Shown here piece by piece: positions 1 to 5,622 of a stretch of 6,219 nucleotides of DNA. Position 1 is the first letter of the stretch; every line of letters starts with the position of its first letter. Source of the DNA: an uncultured Collinsella sp. (lineage in GTDB: Bacteria > Actinomycetota > Coriobacteriia > Coriobacteriales > Coriobacteriaceae); the NCBI GenBank assembly GCA_900547655.1, contig URHQ01000100.1, positions 1-6,219 on the forward strand, in the 5' to 3' direction. The notes beneath the pieces are model-generated. The model was not told where the DNA came from. It made no database searches and worked only from the letters and a program-made list of their open reading frames with translations. Position numbers and translations under genes: made by a program.

Positions 1-16
1 TGTGTATAAGAGACAG
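1..16. other. Nextera/Tn5 mosaic-end adapter remnant (sequencing artefact)
   Basis: The first 16 bases, TGTGTATAAGAGACAG, are identical to the 3' part of the 19-bp Tn5 mosaic end used in Nextera libraries. This is untrimmed adapter, not phage DNA. Any reading frame that starts inside it, such as one beginning at base 2, is an artefact, and the neighbouring gene is truncated here by library fragmentation. Confidence 0.95.
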
Positions 17-17
17 C

Positions 18-971
18 CTCGTTGCTGCGTCCGTCATGGTCATCGGCCCGGCTTCCATCCTCGCGGGGACGGGCCTCATCCTCCTCGGCGCGGGGGCCAT
101 GGTCGCCTCCGCGGGCGTCATGCTCCTCGCGGGAGGGGCCACGCTCGCAGCGGGCGGCGTCACGCTCCTCGCAGGCGGCATGGCCGCCCTCGCGGCGGCG
201 GTGACCACCGTGGCCGCGGGGCTCAAGACGTCCGCGTCCTCCCTCAAGACCATGGGCACGGCGATGCCCAAGGTGGCCTCCGGCGCGCCGGGCGCCGCGG
301 CGGGCCTCGCCGCAGTCGCCGCCGCGGCGGTCGCCGCCGCCCCGGGACTCCTCGCGGGGACCCCGGCCCTCGCGGCCTTCGCCGCCACGTGCGGCACCGC
401 CGCTGCCGTGGCGCTCGTGCTCGCCGCATCCATCGCCTCCGTCGGGGCGAACGTGCGCTCGAGCATGTCCTCGGCGTCCTCAGCGGTCTCCGTGTTCGGC
501 AGCAAGTCCACGAGCGCCTTCCGCACCTTCGCGACCTCCGCGAGGACGGCGGCGAGCGTCGCGAGGCTCGCGATCATGGGGGCGTGCCGCCAGATGAGCG
601 CGCAGGTGGGGTCACTCAGGCTCACCCTGCCGCGCATCCAGGTTGGCGCGCTGCCGCACTTCTCCATGAGCGGCAAGTTCGACGCACAGTCCGGTTCCGT
701 GCCCTCCGTGCACGTGAACTGGTACGCGTCCGGCGGCGTCTTCTCGTCGCCGAGCGTCATCGGCGTCGGCGAGGCCGGCGACGAGGCCGTCATCCCGCTC
801 AGGCCGAGCGTCCTGCGCGGTATCGGCGAGGGCATCGGCTCGACCGGGGGAGACTCATCGGAGGTCATCGAGTGGCTGGACCGCAACCTCCCCGCAATCA
901 TCCAGAGGTACACCCCGGTCACGCTCGAGCGCGACCTCGACAGGCACATCAGGGCGGTGGCACATGCATAG
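18..971 (+). CDS. Phage tail tape measure protein, C-terminal part (5' truncated)
   Basis: The tape measure protein sits inside the tail tube and sets tail length during assembly; only its C-terminal ~317 residues are present. The frame is open back through the adapter, so the ATG at 36 is an internal Met, not the start. The first ~120 residues are a Gly/Ala/Leu-rich hydrophobic stretch with short repeats of the type LLAGG-ATLAAGG-VTLLAGG, like the hydrophobic segments common in tape measures. The main evidence is the C-terminal motif encoded at 720-800, WYASGGVFSSPSVIGVGEAG followed by DEAVIPL. It matches the conserved ending of many siphovirus tape measures (a 'GG.F..P.I.G.GEAG.EAV.PL' pattern). 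It ends at TAG 969-971 and overlaps the next gene by 8 bp. Its place just upstream of Dit and hub genes fits standard siphovirus gene order. The family call is firm; the host group is not determined. Confidence 0.88.
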   Translation, partial: LVAASVMVIGPASILAGTGLILLGAGAMVASAGVMLLAGGATLAAGGVTLLAGGMAALAAAVTTVAAGLKTSASSLKTMGTAMPKVASGAPGAAAGLAAVAAAAVAAAPGLLAGTPALAAFAATCGTAAAVALVLAASIASVGANVRSSMSSASSAVSVFGSKSTSAFRTFATSARTAASVARLAIMGACRQMSAQVGSLRLTLPRIQVGALPHFSMSGKFDAQSGSVPSVHVNWYASGGVFSSPSVIGVGEAGDEAVIPLRPSVLRGIGEGIGSTGGDSSEVIEWLDRNLPAIIQRYTPVTLERDLDRHIRAVAHA

Positions 972-1803
972 GATGCACTACGTCTCGTCCTCGGGTGAGC
1001 GCGTCGACCTCGACGGCGACGGCATCTTTGTCGGCACCGCCGCGGGCGTGCGCTCGCGCGAGTGGAGCTACGAGCTCTCATGGCGCGGCGCCTACGGTAT
1101 CTCGCGGGACGCGAGGGAGGCGACGGTGAACGCCGTTCTCTCGACCGCGTCAGCCGACAGGCTCAGGCGGCTCGCCGACAGGGATATGTCCCTCGGCGAG
1201 CCGGGCCGCATCGTCGTCGACGGCGAGTGGTACCAGCGAGCCTACATAGCCAAGTCAGAGACCTCTCAGGTCTACGGCAGGCGAGGCATCGCCGCCACGC
1301 TTACCGTGCTGCTGCTCGACGGCTCGTGGCGCCGCGAGGTCGTTCAGGAGTTCTACGCCCGGGAGGACGAGGACCAGACCGGCCTGGACTTCCCCCATGA
1401 CTTCGAGTTCGACTACGGCGGCTCGGCCGCAAGCCGGTCGGTCACCGTCGATGGGCTGGTGCCCGCCGACCTTAAGCTCACGATCTTCGGTCCCGCGTCG
1501 TCCCCGCGCATTACCGTGACGCAGGGAGACTTCATCAACGTGTACTCCGCCGACGTGGAGGTGCCGGGCGGGTCCAGGCTCGTCATCGACGGCTCGAGCT
1601 TCCCCAAGACGATCAAGCTCGTCGGCATGTACGGTGAGACCGAGGACCGCTTCGCCGACGGAATGCGCGGAGAGGGCGCCGGAAGCGGTTCCTATTGCTT
1701 CGAGCAGCTTCGGCCCGGCACGTCCTCTGTCTCGTGGGACGGCTCGTTCGGCTTCACCATGACCCATTATCTTGAGGAGGGGGAGCCGCCTTGGAGCTCA
1801 TAG
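964..1803 (+). CDS. Distal tail protein (Dit-like, Sipho_tail family)
   Basis: This 279-residue protein probably forms the ring joining the tail tube to the baseplate hub and fibres. The N-terminal half (about 1-120) is beta-rich and holds a GRIVVDGEWYQRAYIAK strand pair, typical of the Dit ring domain. A Trp (W122) and the segment LDFPHDFEFDYG (141-152) mark the linker to the second domain. Then comes VPADLKLTIFGPASSPRITV (167-186), the 'D..LTI.GP...P.I.V' signature of phage tail-family proteins, followed by VPGGSRLVIDG. The ATG at 964 overlaps the end of the tape measure; AGGGCGG at 951-957 is a plausible ribosome binding site. A second ATG at 973 would cost three residues and cannot be excluded. 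It overlaps the TTG start of the next gene by 13 bp, suggesting translational coupling. The position between tape measure and hub supports the call. Confidence 0.8.
   Translation: MHRMHYVSSSGERVDLDGDGIFVGTAAGVRSREWSYELSWRGAYGISRDAREATVNAVLSTASADRLRRLADRDMSLGEPGRIVVDGEWYQRAYIAKSETSQVYGRRGIAATLTVLLLDGSWRREVVQEFYAREDEDQTGLDFPHDFEFDYGGSAASRSVTVDGLVPADLKLTIFGPASSPRITVTQGDFINVYSADVEVPGGSRLVIDGSSFPKTIKLVGMYGETEDRFADGMRGEGAGSGSYCFEQLRPGTSSVSWDGSFGFTMTHYLEEGEPPWSS
1774..1784 (+). promoter_or_regulatory. Strong ribosome binding site fixing a TTG start
   Basis: GAGGAGGGGGA is a near-ideal Shine-Dalgarno sequence lying inside the 3' end of the distal tail gene. It ends 6 bases before TTG 1791-1793, the only plausible start for the hub gene near this position. 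It justifies the non-ATG start. Confidence 0.75.
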
Positions 1804-2777
1804 TCGCGGACAGCTCCGGCAAAACCCTCTTTCCGATCTCGGACTTCGAGCTCGACATGGATTCGGGCTGGGGCGACGGCGTCGATAACACCTTCGACCT
1901 CGTGGTTCGCGACCCCTTGGTGCCGCTGCCCGGCGCCGCCTGGCGTGTCTTCGCCGACGGCCTGGAGATCGGCGGGCGCGTCGAGGGCTTCGAGCTCAAG
2001 ACGGGCCGCACTTCGTCCGAGCTGCACTGGACCGGGTCAACATGGACCGGAGTGCTCGAGAAGCGCCTTCTGTGGCCCGACCCGGGCCAGGACTACCTTG
2101 TCCTCTCTGGGGACGCAAACGCCGTGCTGCGGTCCGCGGTTAAACGGCTCGACATCGGCTCCCTCTTCACGGTTCCCGATGCCGACGCCGGGGTGAGCGT
2201 AAGCTACCGATGCAGCAGGGACGTGCCCGACGCTTGGACCAACCTTAGGCTGGCGATGCGCTCCGCAGGCCTTCGCCTCGATGCGAGGTGGGTGGGCGGA
2301 TCGTGCAGGCTCCAGGCGGTGAAGGTGACAGACTGGCGCGGCAGGGTCGACTCCGATCTCGTAAACTTCGACCTCAAGAGCGACCTGCTCGTCACCAATC
2401 ACCTCAAGGCGGCCGGCAAGGGCGAACTTGCGGCCAGAGACGTCGTGGACGTCTACGCCGACCGGGAAGGCGGCGTAGGCACCGTGAAGGCGATGGCCGG
2501 CGTCTTCGAGCTCGAGGAGTACTACGACGCCAACAACACCGAGGGCGACGATCTCCGCGATCAGGCACTCAGCCGACTCGAGGACAAACAGTCCGAGGGC
2601 AGCGTGACCGTGACGGTCAACGAGGGCGTCGAGTTCGGCCTCGGCGATATCGTTGAGGCCAGGCATTATTCGCCAAACGTGACGGTCTCGGTCGAGATCA
2701 GCAGCAAGATCGTAAAGGCCGCGGGGTCGGGCTACAGCGCCACGTATGGCGCATCGCCTGGTGCGGTGGGGAGATAG
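1791..2777 (+). CDS. Baseplate hub / Gp37-like tail protein
   Basis: This 328-residue protein probably forms the trimeric hub below Dit, the position of Tal/gp27-type proteins, from which fibres hang. The N-terminal part is beta-rich (ELIVADSSGK, then WRVFADGLEIGGRVEGFELK at 51-70). The segment WTGSTWTGVLEKRLLW (80-95) followed by DYLVLSGDANAVLRSAV (101-117) resembles the 'G.L..R......Y....G.A..VL..L' pattern of siphovirus Gp37-like and prophage tail-endopeptidase N-terminal domains. The C-terminal part (FGLGDIVEARHYSPNVTVSV) resembles the end of the hub fold, where a beta-domain packs on Dit. No peptidase or lysozyme catalytic motif follows, so this looks like a hub without a lytic extension. 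TTG is the start because of the strong ribosome binding site at 1774-1784. Family assignment is by pattern and position; the precise subfamily is uncertain. Confidence 0.7.
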   Translation: MELIVADSSGKTLFPISDFELDMDSGWGDGVDNTFDLVVRDPLVPLPGAAWRVFADGLEIGGRVEGFELKTGRTSSELHWTGSTWTGVLEKRLLWPDPGQDYLVLSGDANAVLRSAVKRLDIGSLFTVPDADAGVSVSYRCSRDVPDAWTNLRLAMRSAGLRLDARWVGGSCRLQAVKVTDWRGRVDSDLVNFDLKSDLLVTNHLKAAGKGELAARDVVDVYADREGGVGTVKAMAGVFELEEYYDANNTEGDDLRDQALSRLEDKQSEGSVTVTVNEGVEFGLGDIVEARHYSPNVTVSVEISSKIVKAAGSGYSATYGASPGAVGR

Positions 2778-2786
2778 GAGACTGCT

Positions 2787-3260
2787 ATGAAGCAGATAGA
2801 GCTCATCGGCCCGCCCCTTTACCAATGGGATACGGGTCGGCGCGTTCACATCGCGTTGCAGGGGGTGACGGAAGCACATTTCGCCGTCGCCGGATCGGAG
2901 CGCGCATTGGTCGTCCCGGTCGTGGGCGGCGAGGCCGTGGTGCCCTCGCTCCTGCTTACTGCGGGCGTCGACATGGCCGTTTGGGCGAGCGATGGGCGCG
3001 ACACGCACGCGCGAGCCGTGCTCAAGGTGCGCCCGAGGGCCAAGCCGGACGGCTACATCTACACCGATGACGAGGTCAAGACCTGGGCTGATGTCGAAGA
3101 TTGGGTTCGAGAGCAACTGAAGTCCGCAGGCGAGCCCGGCACGAAGTGGTATGTCGGGGGCGGCACCCCCGCCATAGGTGGCCGCGTCGGGGACCTCTAC
3201 CTCGACAGTGAGACCGGCACCTATTATCGCTACGGCGAGATTGGAGATACAAATGGCTAA
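2787..3260 (+). CDS. Fibre-associated phage protein with a beta-rich N-terminal domain
   Basis: The 157-residue product has three visible parts. Residues 1-85 are beta-rich and contain YQWDTGRRVHIALQGVTEAHF and later ALVVPVVGGEAVVPSLLL, like an Ig-like N-terminal domain often seen at the start of tail-fibre or upper-baseplate proteins in gut phages. Residues 86-112 are a linker and short helix, KPDGYIYTDDEVKTW then DVEDWVREQLKSA; this 'KP..Y.YT..EVKTW..LE' signature commonly follows that domain. Residues 135-150, GDLYLDSETGTYYRYG, are a beta-hairpin motif that also ends the next two proteins. The start is ATG 2787, with AGGAGA at 2776-2781. The stop overlaps the next start by 8 bp. In related phages the N-terminal domain is often, as I recall, fused to collagen-like or fibre sequence; here it is a separate gene. 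A role as fibre adaptor or attachment protein is inferred. Confidence 0.6.
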   Translation: MKQIELIGPPLYQWDTGRRVHIALQGVTEAHFAVAGSERALVVPVVGGEAVVPSLLLTAGVDMAVWASDGRDTHARAVLKVRPRAKPDGYIYTDDEVKTWADVEDWVREQLKSAGEPGTKWYVGGGTPAIGGRVGDLYLDSETGTYYRYGEIGDTNG

Positions 3261-3930
3261 CGCATGGAACCAAGTTGGAACGCTCAAGGGCCCCAAAGGC
3301 GACAAGGGCGCGACCGGCGACGCCGGCCCCAAGGGCGGCAGCGTCCGCGTGGCGAGCATCAGCATCCCGCCGGAGGGCGAAGTTGCATTTTCGGCTCTTT
3401 CCCCGTCTGACGGCGTGCAGGTCGGCGACCTCGTGCTCGATGCCAAGGGAAGTGTCTATCCCATTTCGGCGGTGGATCAGGGCGGGTCTACCGCCCGAGT
3501 CGGTTCCGCCATCAACGGCGTGAGCCTCAAGGGGCCCAAGGGCGAAACGGGCGACACCGGCCCCAAAGGTGCCGACGGCACGTCCATCACGGTCAAGGGC
3601 GCGGTGAGCAGCGAGTCCGCGCTGCCGTCCGGTGCCGCCATCGGCGACACCTACGTCACGAGCGACAACAGCCACATGTGGGTGAAAACCGCCGCGAGCG
3701 GTGATGCGCAGTGGACGGACCTCGGCGAAATGAAGGGACCCAAGGGCGACAAGGGGGCCACGGGCGAAAAGGGCGACAAGGGCGACACCGGCCCCAAGGG
3801 CGCACAGGGGCCGGCTGGCCCAGGCATCACGTTCGGCCAAGGGGCTCCTACGGCAGCGTCGCAGGAGGGAGCCGTCTACATTGATACGGCAGACGGCTTT
3901 AAGGTCTACCAGTACGGTACGAGTGCCTAG
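3253..3930 (+). CDS. Collagen-like tail fibre protein (three Gly-X-Y blocks)
   Basis: This 225-residue protein alternates collagen-like rods with small beta modules. Gly-X-Y blocks lie at residues 13-28, 94-109 and 162-191 (GPKGDKGATG, GPKGETGDTG and GPKGDKGATGEKGDKGDTG types). They should form trimeric rods, as known for bacteriophage collagen-like fibres. Each block is followed by a globular piece with a 'G-x-x-Y-x-D/T...Y' hairpin: GDLVLDAKGSVYPIS (58-72), GDTYVTSDNSHMWVKT (131-146) and GAVYIDTADGFKVYQY (206-221). The start is ATG 3253, preceded by GGAG at 3243-3246. That gives the N-terminus MANAWNQVGTLKGP, which matches the N-termini of the next two genes. The GTG upstream at 3178 is rejected because it lies in another gene and would add unrelated residues. 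The stop TAG is followed directly by an in-frame TGA. It is probably a structural fibre or side-fibre; receptor specificity is unknown. Confidence 0.8.
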   Translation: MANAWNQVGTLKGPKGDKGATGDAGPKGGSVRVASISIPPEGEVAFSALSPSDGVQVGDLVLDAKGSVYPISAVDQGGSTARVGSAINGVSLKGPKGETGDTGPKGADGTSITVKGAVSSESALPSGAAIGDTYVTSDNSHMWVKTAASGDAQWTDLGEMKGPKGDKGATGEKGDKGDTGPKGAQGPAGPGITFGQGAPTAASQEGAVYIDTADGFKVYQYGTSA

Positions 3931-3945
3931 TGAAGGGAGAGCGAT

Positions 3946-4260
3946 ATGGCATGGACTAACATCGGATCGCTGAAGGGTCCCAAAGGCGATAAGGGCGATA
4001 CCGGCGCCAGGGGAGCGCAAGGGGATCAGGGGCCGCAAGGGAAGACCGGCCCGATCGGGCCGACTGGACCGACTGGGCCCAAGGGCGAAACCGGCGCAAA
4101 GGGGCCGCAAGGTATTCAGGGCCCAAGGGGCGAGACCGGCGCTAAGGGCGCCGACGGCACTTCCGTGACCGCTGGGACCGGCGCACCGACAGGTACTGCC
4201 GTGGTCGGTTCGGTCTACATCGACGCGAGCACGGGCAACCTGTACACCTACAAGGCCTAG
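3946..4260 (+). CDS. Short collagen-like tail fibre protein (20 Gly-X-Y triplets)
   Basis: The 104-residue product is mostly one uninterrupted collagen-like run of 20 Gly-X-Y triplets, residues 11-70, rich in GPK, GDT, GPT, GET and GAK. It is capped by a small beta module, GADGTSVTAGTGAP then GSVYIDASTGNLYTY (88-102). The N-terminus MAWTNIGSLKGPKGDKG closely resembles the start of the upstream collagen-like protein, and the C-terminal cap resembles that protein's cap. The two genes are therefore likely duplicates that diverged in rod length. The start is ATG 3946 with the purine-rich ribosome binding site GAAGGGAGA at 3932-3940. The product is expected to trimerise and extend as a thin fibre or connector. 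The low-complexity repeat also makes length variation by recombination or slippage plausible. Confidence 0.78.
   Translation: MAWTNIGSLKGPKGDKGDTGARGAQGDQGPQGKTGPIGPTGPTGPKGETGAKGPQGIQGPRGETGAKGADGTSVTAGTGAPTGTAVVGSVYIDASTGNLYTYKA
3976..4155 (+). repeat. Collagen-type Gly-X-Y coding repeat
   Basis: Twenty consecutive 9-bp units each begin with a Gly codon (GGN). It is the longest perfect Gly-X-Y run in the window. Similar but shorter blocks lie at 3289-3336, 3532-3579 and 3736-3825, sharing short identical stretches such as CCCAAAGGCGA or CCCAAGGGCGA. These are possible substrates for recombination between the fibre genes. Confidence 0.75.
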
Positions 4261-4275
4261 CGGGGAGACGGCGAA

Positions 4276-4488
4276 ATGGCCTGGATTAAGTTGGGCAACC
4301 TAAGGGGGCCTGCCGGGGAGACGGGACCGCAGGGTCCTGCAGCCTCGACCGCCCAGACGTTCCTCGCCGCACACCCTGTGGGCTCCCTCTATATGGAAAG
4401 CAAGGGCAAAAACCCCGGTGCCACCTATGGGGGGACGTGGGTCATGCGGGACAGCCAGAACGGCTTTATATGGGAAAGGACGGCTTAA
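4276..4488 (+). CDS. Small tail-fibre protein with collagen stub and GGTW tip motif
   Basis: This 70-residue protein begins MAWIKLGNLRGPAGETGPQG. It is a shortened version of the N-termini of the two upstream collagen-like proteins, with only three or four Gly-X-Y triplets. The remainder, HPVGSLYMESKGKNPGATYGGTW (residues 34-56), matches the widespread 'yPVGSiY.s....NP...fGGTW' motif near the ends of many phage tail-fibre and baseplate proteins, and it ends FIWERTA. That motif is often followed by a longer domain; here the protein stops shortly after it. The start is ATG 4276, with GGGGAG at 4262-4267. The TAA is immediately followed by the ATG of the fibre gene with no intervening base, so the two are likely coupled. 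It may act as a joint or cap between fibre elements; this is inference from context. Confidence 0.68.
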   Translation: MAWIKLGNLRGPAGETGPQGPAASTAQTFLAAHPVGSLYMESKGKNPGATYGGTWVMRDSQNGFIWERTA

Positions 4489-5298
4489 ATGGAGATTGTG
4501 ACCGGCAAAGCGGGCGTGCCACACGTCAGCTCGGCCGACGACGGGCGCCGCATTGCGGGCGAAGTCGGCACTGGCAGCTATGTGCTGCAGACGGGCGGCA
4601 AACTGGCCCCATCTCTCGTCGACGCGAACACCGTCCGTATCGCGACCGGCGACATGATCGTGCAGGGTCGCCATATCGGTGTCACCGCGCCCGAGGATGT
4701 CAAGGTGGCGAGCGGCTCGCAAGGCAAGAAGCGCATGGACTACATTTGCGTCCATTACACCCGTGATGTGAGCGGGTCCAGCCCGACCCTTGTCGAGACG
4801 GTTGAGTGGAAGGTTCTCCAGGGAACCCCCGGCTCGAGCGCCGTCGCGCCGTCGGTGCCGAAAGGCTCCATCCTGGACGGTGATGCTGACGTGACGGTCC
4901 CGATCTGCTCGGTGACATTCGACGGGCTGACGACGGGTCAGCCTAAGCTTCTCATCCCCGAGCTGACTCCCCTGGCAGACCTCGGGGATTCTGTATCCCC
5001 GATAGTGCTTTACTCGGATAACTCGTGGCTCGTAGTGAGCTACGGGATGCTCTGTATGGCCACCGCGAAGAATGTCAAGGTAACAGGCAGTGGTTGGACT
5101 CTGAAAGATTGCCCTTACATCCTACCGCTGGATAAGAGGCCGAAAAAAGAGCTTCAGGCCCCTGCGTATGCCTACCCAAACGCCAATGCTCGCATCATCA
5201 TTAACGGCGACACGGGAAAGATTAGGGCCGGCAGCGGAGACAGTAGCAACATTAATTCGACTGTCTCCGCGTTCATTGTGTGGATGGTCGGCATGTAG
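4489..5298 (+). CDS. Tail fibre / receptor-binding protein with exchangeable C-terminus (current form)
   Basis: The current product is 269 residues. The constant part, residues 1-167, begins MEIVTGKAGVPHVSSADDGR and includes TGSYVLQTGGKL, NTVRIATGDMIVQGRHIGV and KKRMDYICVHYTRD. This resembles the N-terminal region of distal tail proteins in many gut Gram-positive phages ('VTG..G.PHV.S.D.....G..G...YVL..G......N...I..GD...QGRH'), which probably anchors the tip to the tail. At codons 167-171 (GDSVSP) the sequence crosses the 12-bp recombination core at 4988-4999. Residues 168-269 form the presently expressed tip, ending STVSAFIVWMVGM and TAG. The base composition drops inside the tip: one 60-base line (5101-5160) is 50% G+C by hand count, against 73% at 3601-3660. 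The start ATG 4489 follows AAAGGA at 4475-4480. Receptor binding is inferred from position and variability; no enzyme motif is visible. Confidence 0.8.
   Translation: MEIVTGKAGVPHVSSADDGRRIAGEVGTGSYVLQTGGKLAPSLVDANTVRIATGDMIVQGRHIGVTAPEDVKVASGSQGKKRMDYICVHYTRDVSGSSPTLVETVEWKVLQGTPGSSAVAPSVPKGSILDGDADVTVPICSVTFDGLTTGQPKLLIPELTPLADLGDSVSPIVLYSDNSWLVVSYGMLCMATAKNVKVTGSGWTLKDCPYILPLDKRPKKELQAPAYAYPNANARIIINGDTGKIRAGSGDSSNINSTVSAFIVWMVGM
4988..4999 (+). repeat. Recombination core in the expressed fibre gene
   Basis: ATTCTGTATCCC lies in frame within the fibre gene and reads as (G)AT TCT GTA TCC C. It is identical to the core of the four other copies, but its flanks differ: GG before rather than GC, and CG after rather than AA. 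With those flanks it becomes a perfect inverted repeat, GGGGAT-TCTGT-ATCCCC (4984-5000). It marks the junction between constant and variable fibre parts. Confidence 0.85.
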
Positions 5299-5313
5299 CA
5301 TTCTGTATCCCAA
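5296..5313 (+). repeat. Recombination repeat, copy 2 (forward)
   Basis: TAGCATTCTGTATCCCAA starts with the stop codon of the expressed fibre and leads directly into silent cassette A. The TAG is in the same frame as both the fibre gene and cassette A. Confidence 0.87.
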
Positions 5314-5622
5314 GGCCGCGACCCGTCGCTCGACCGCAGCGGGATTGCCGAGGGATGGAACTATTCACTCGTTCATATCGAACGCGACAACTATATGCTG
5401 TCGATTCAGCGTACCCTGAACCCTACGCCCGCGTACACCGAGTTCATCCTTCCGTTCCATCTGGAGACCACTGCTCGTCTGTGGGGCAGGCTCATGGTCG
5501 CCAACACATACGTCGGGACAACGACGGCATCTATCCATACCAACGGCATCGTGCGCGTCAGCGGAAGCGGCTATGGGGCGCCGGCGACTACCGACCTGTA
5601 CGGTCTGGTTATCCTGGCCTAG
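5302..5622 (+). CDS. Silent tail-fibre C-terminal cassette A
   Basis: This is an incomplete coding unit of 106 codons plus TAG, open from the repeat onward: SVSQGRDPSLDRSGIAEG, then WNYSLVHIERDNYMLSIQRT, ending TTDLYGLVILA. It has no start codon at its beginning and no ribosome binding site; an internal ATG at 5395 should not be taken as a gene start. Joined at the core to fibre residues 1-167 it would give a protein of about 273 residues. The final part, NGIVRVSGSGYGAPATTDLY, resembles in pattern the end of the expressed tip (NGDTGKIRAGSGDSSNINS), suggesting a similar beta-rich fold with a changed surface. It lies one codon (CAT) downstream of the expressed fibre's TAG in the same frame, so excision between the direct repeats at 4988 and 5300 would express it. 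Confidence 0.82.
   Translation, partial: SVSQGRDPSLDRSGIAEGWNYSLVHIERDNYMLSIQRTLNPTPAYTEFILPFHLETTARLWGRLMVANTYVGTTTASIHTNGIVRVSGSGYGAPATTDLYGLVILA

Noticed and set aside
2..1129. A 375-codon plus-strand frame starting in the first bases
   Set aside because: It begins inside adapter sequence, is Arg/Gly-rich as expected from an off-frame reading of high-GC DNA, and overlaps the clear tape measure and Dit frames.
3178..3252. GTG 3178 as start of the first collagen-like gene
   Set aside because: It would overlap most of the end of the upstream gene. The ATG at 3253 has a spaced GGAG and gives the N-terminus shared with the two following genes.
2037..3446. A 469-codon minus-strand open frame
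   Set aside because: It lies opposite the hub, the 157-residue gene and the first collagen gene, all of which have family motifs and ribosome binding sites. Long antisense frames are expected at this G+C.
3076..4110. A 344-codon minus-strand open frame
   Set aside because: It is antisense to Gly-X-Y collagen codons, which on the opposite strand give Ala/Pro/Leu-rich open frames by composition alone.
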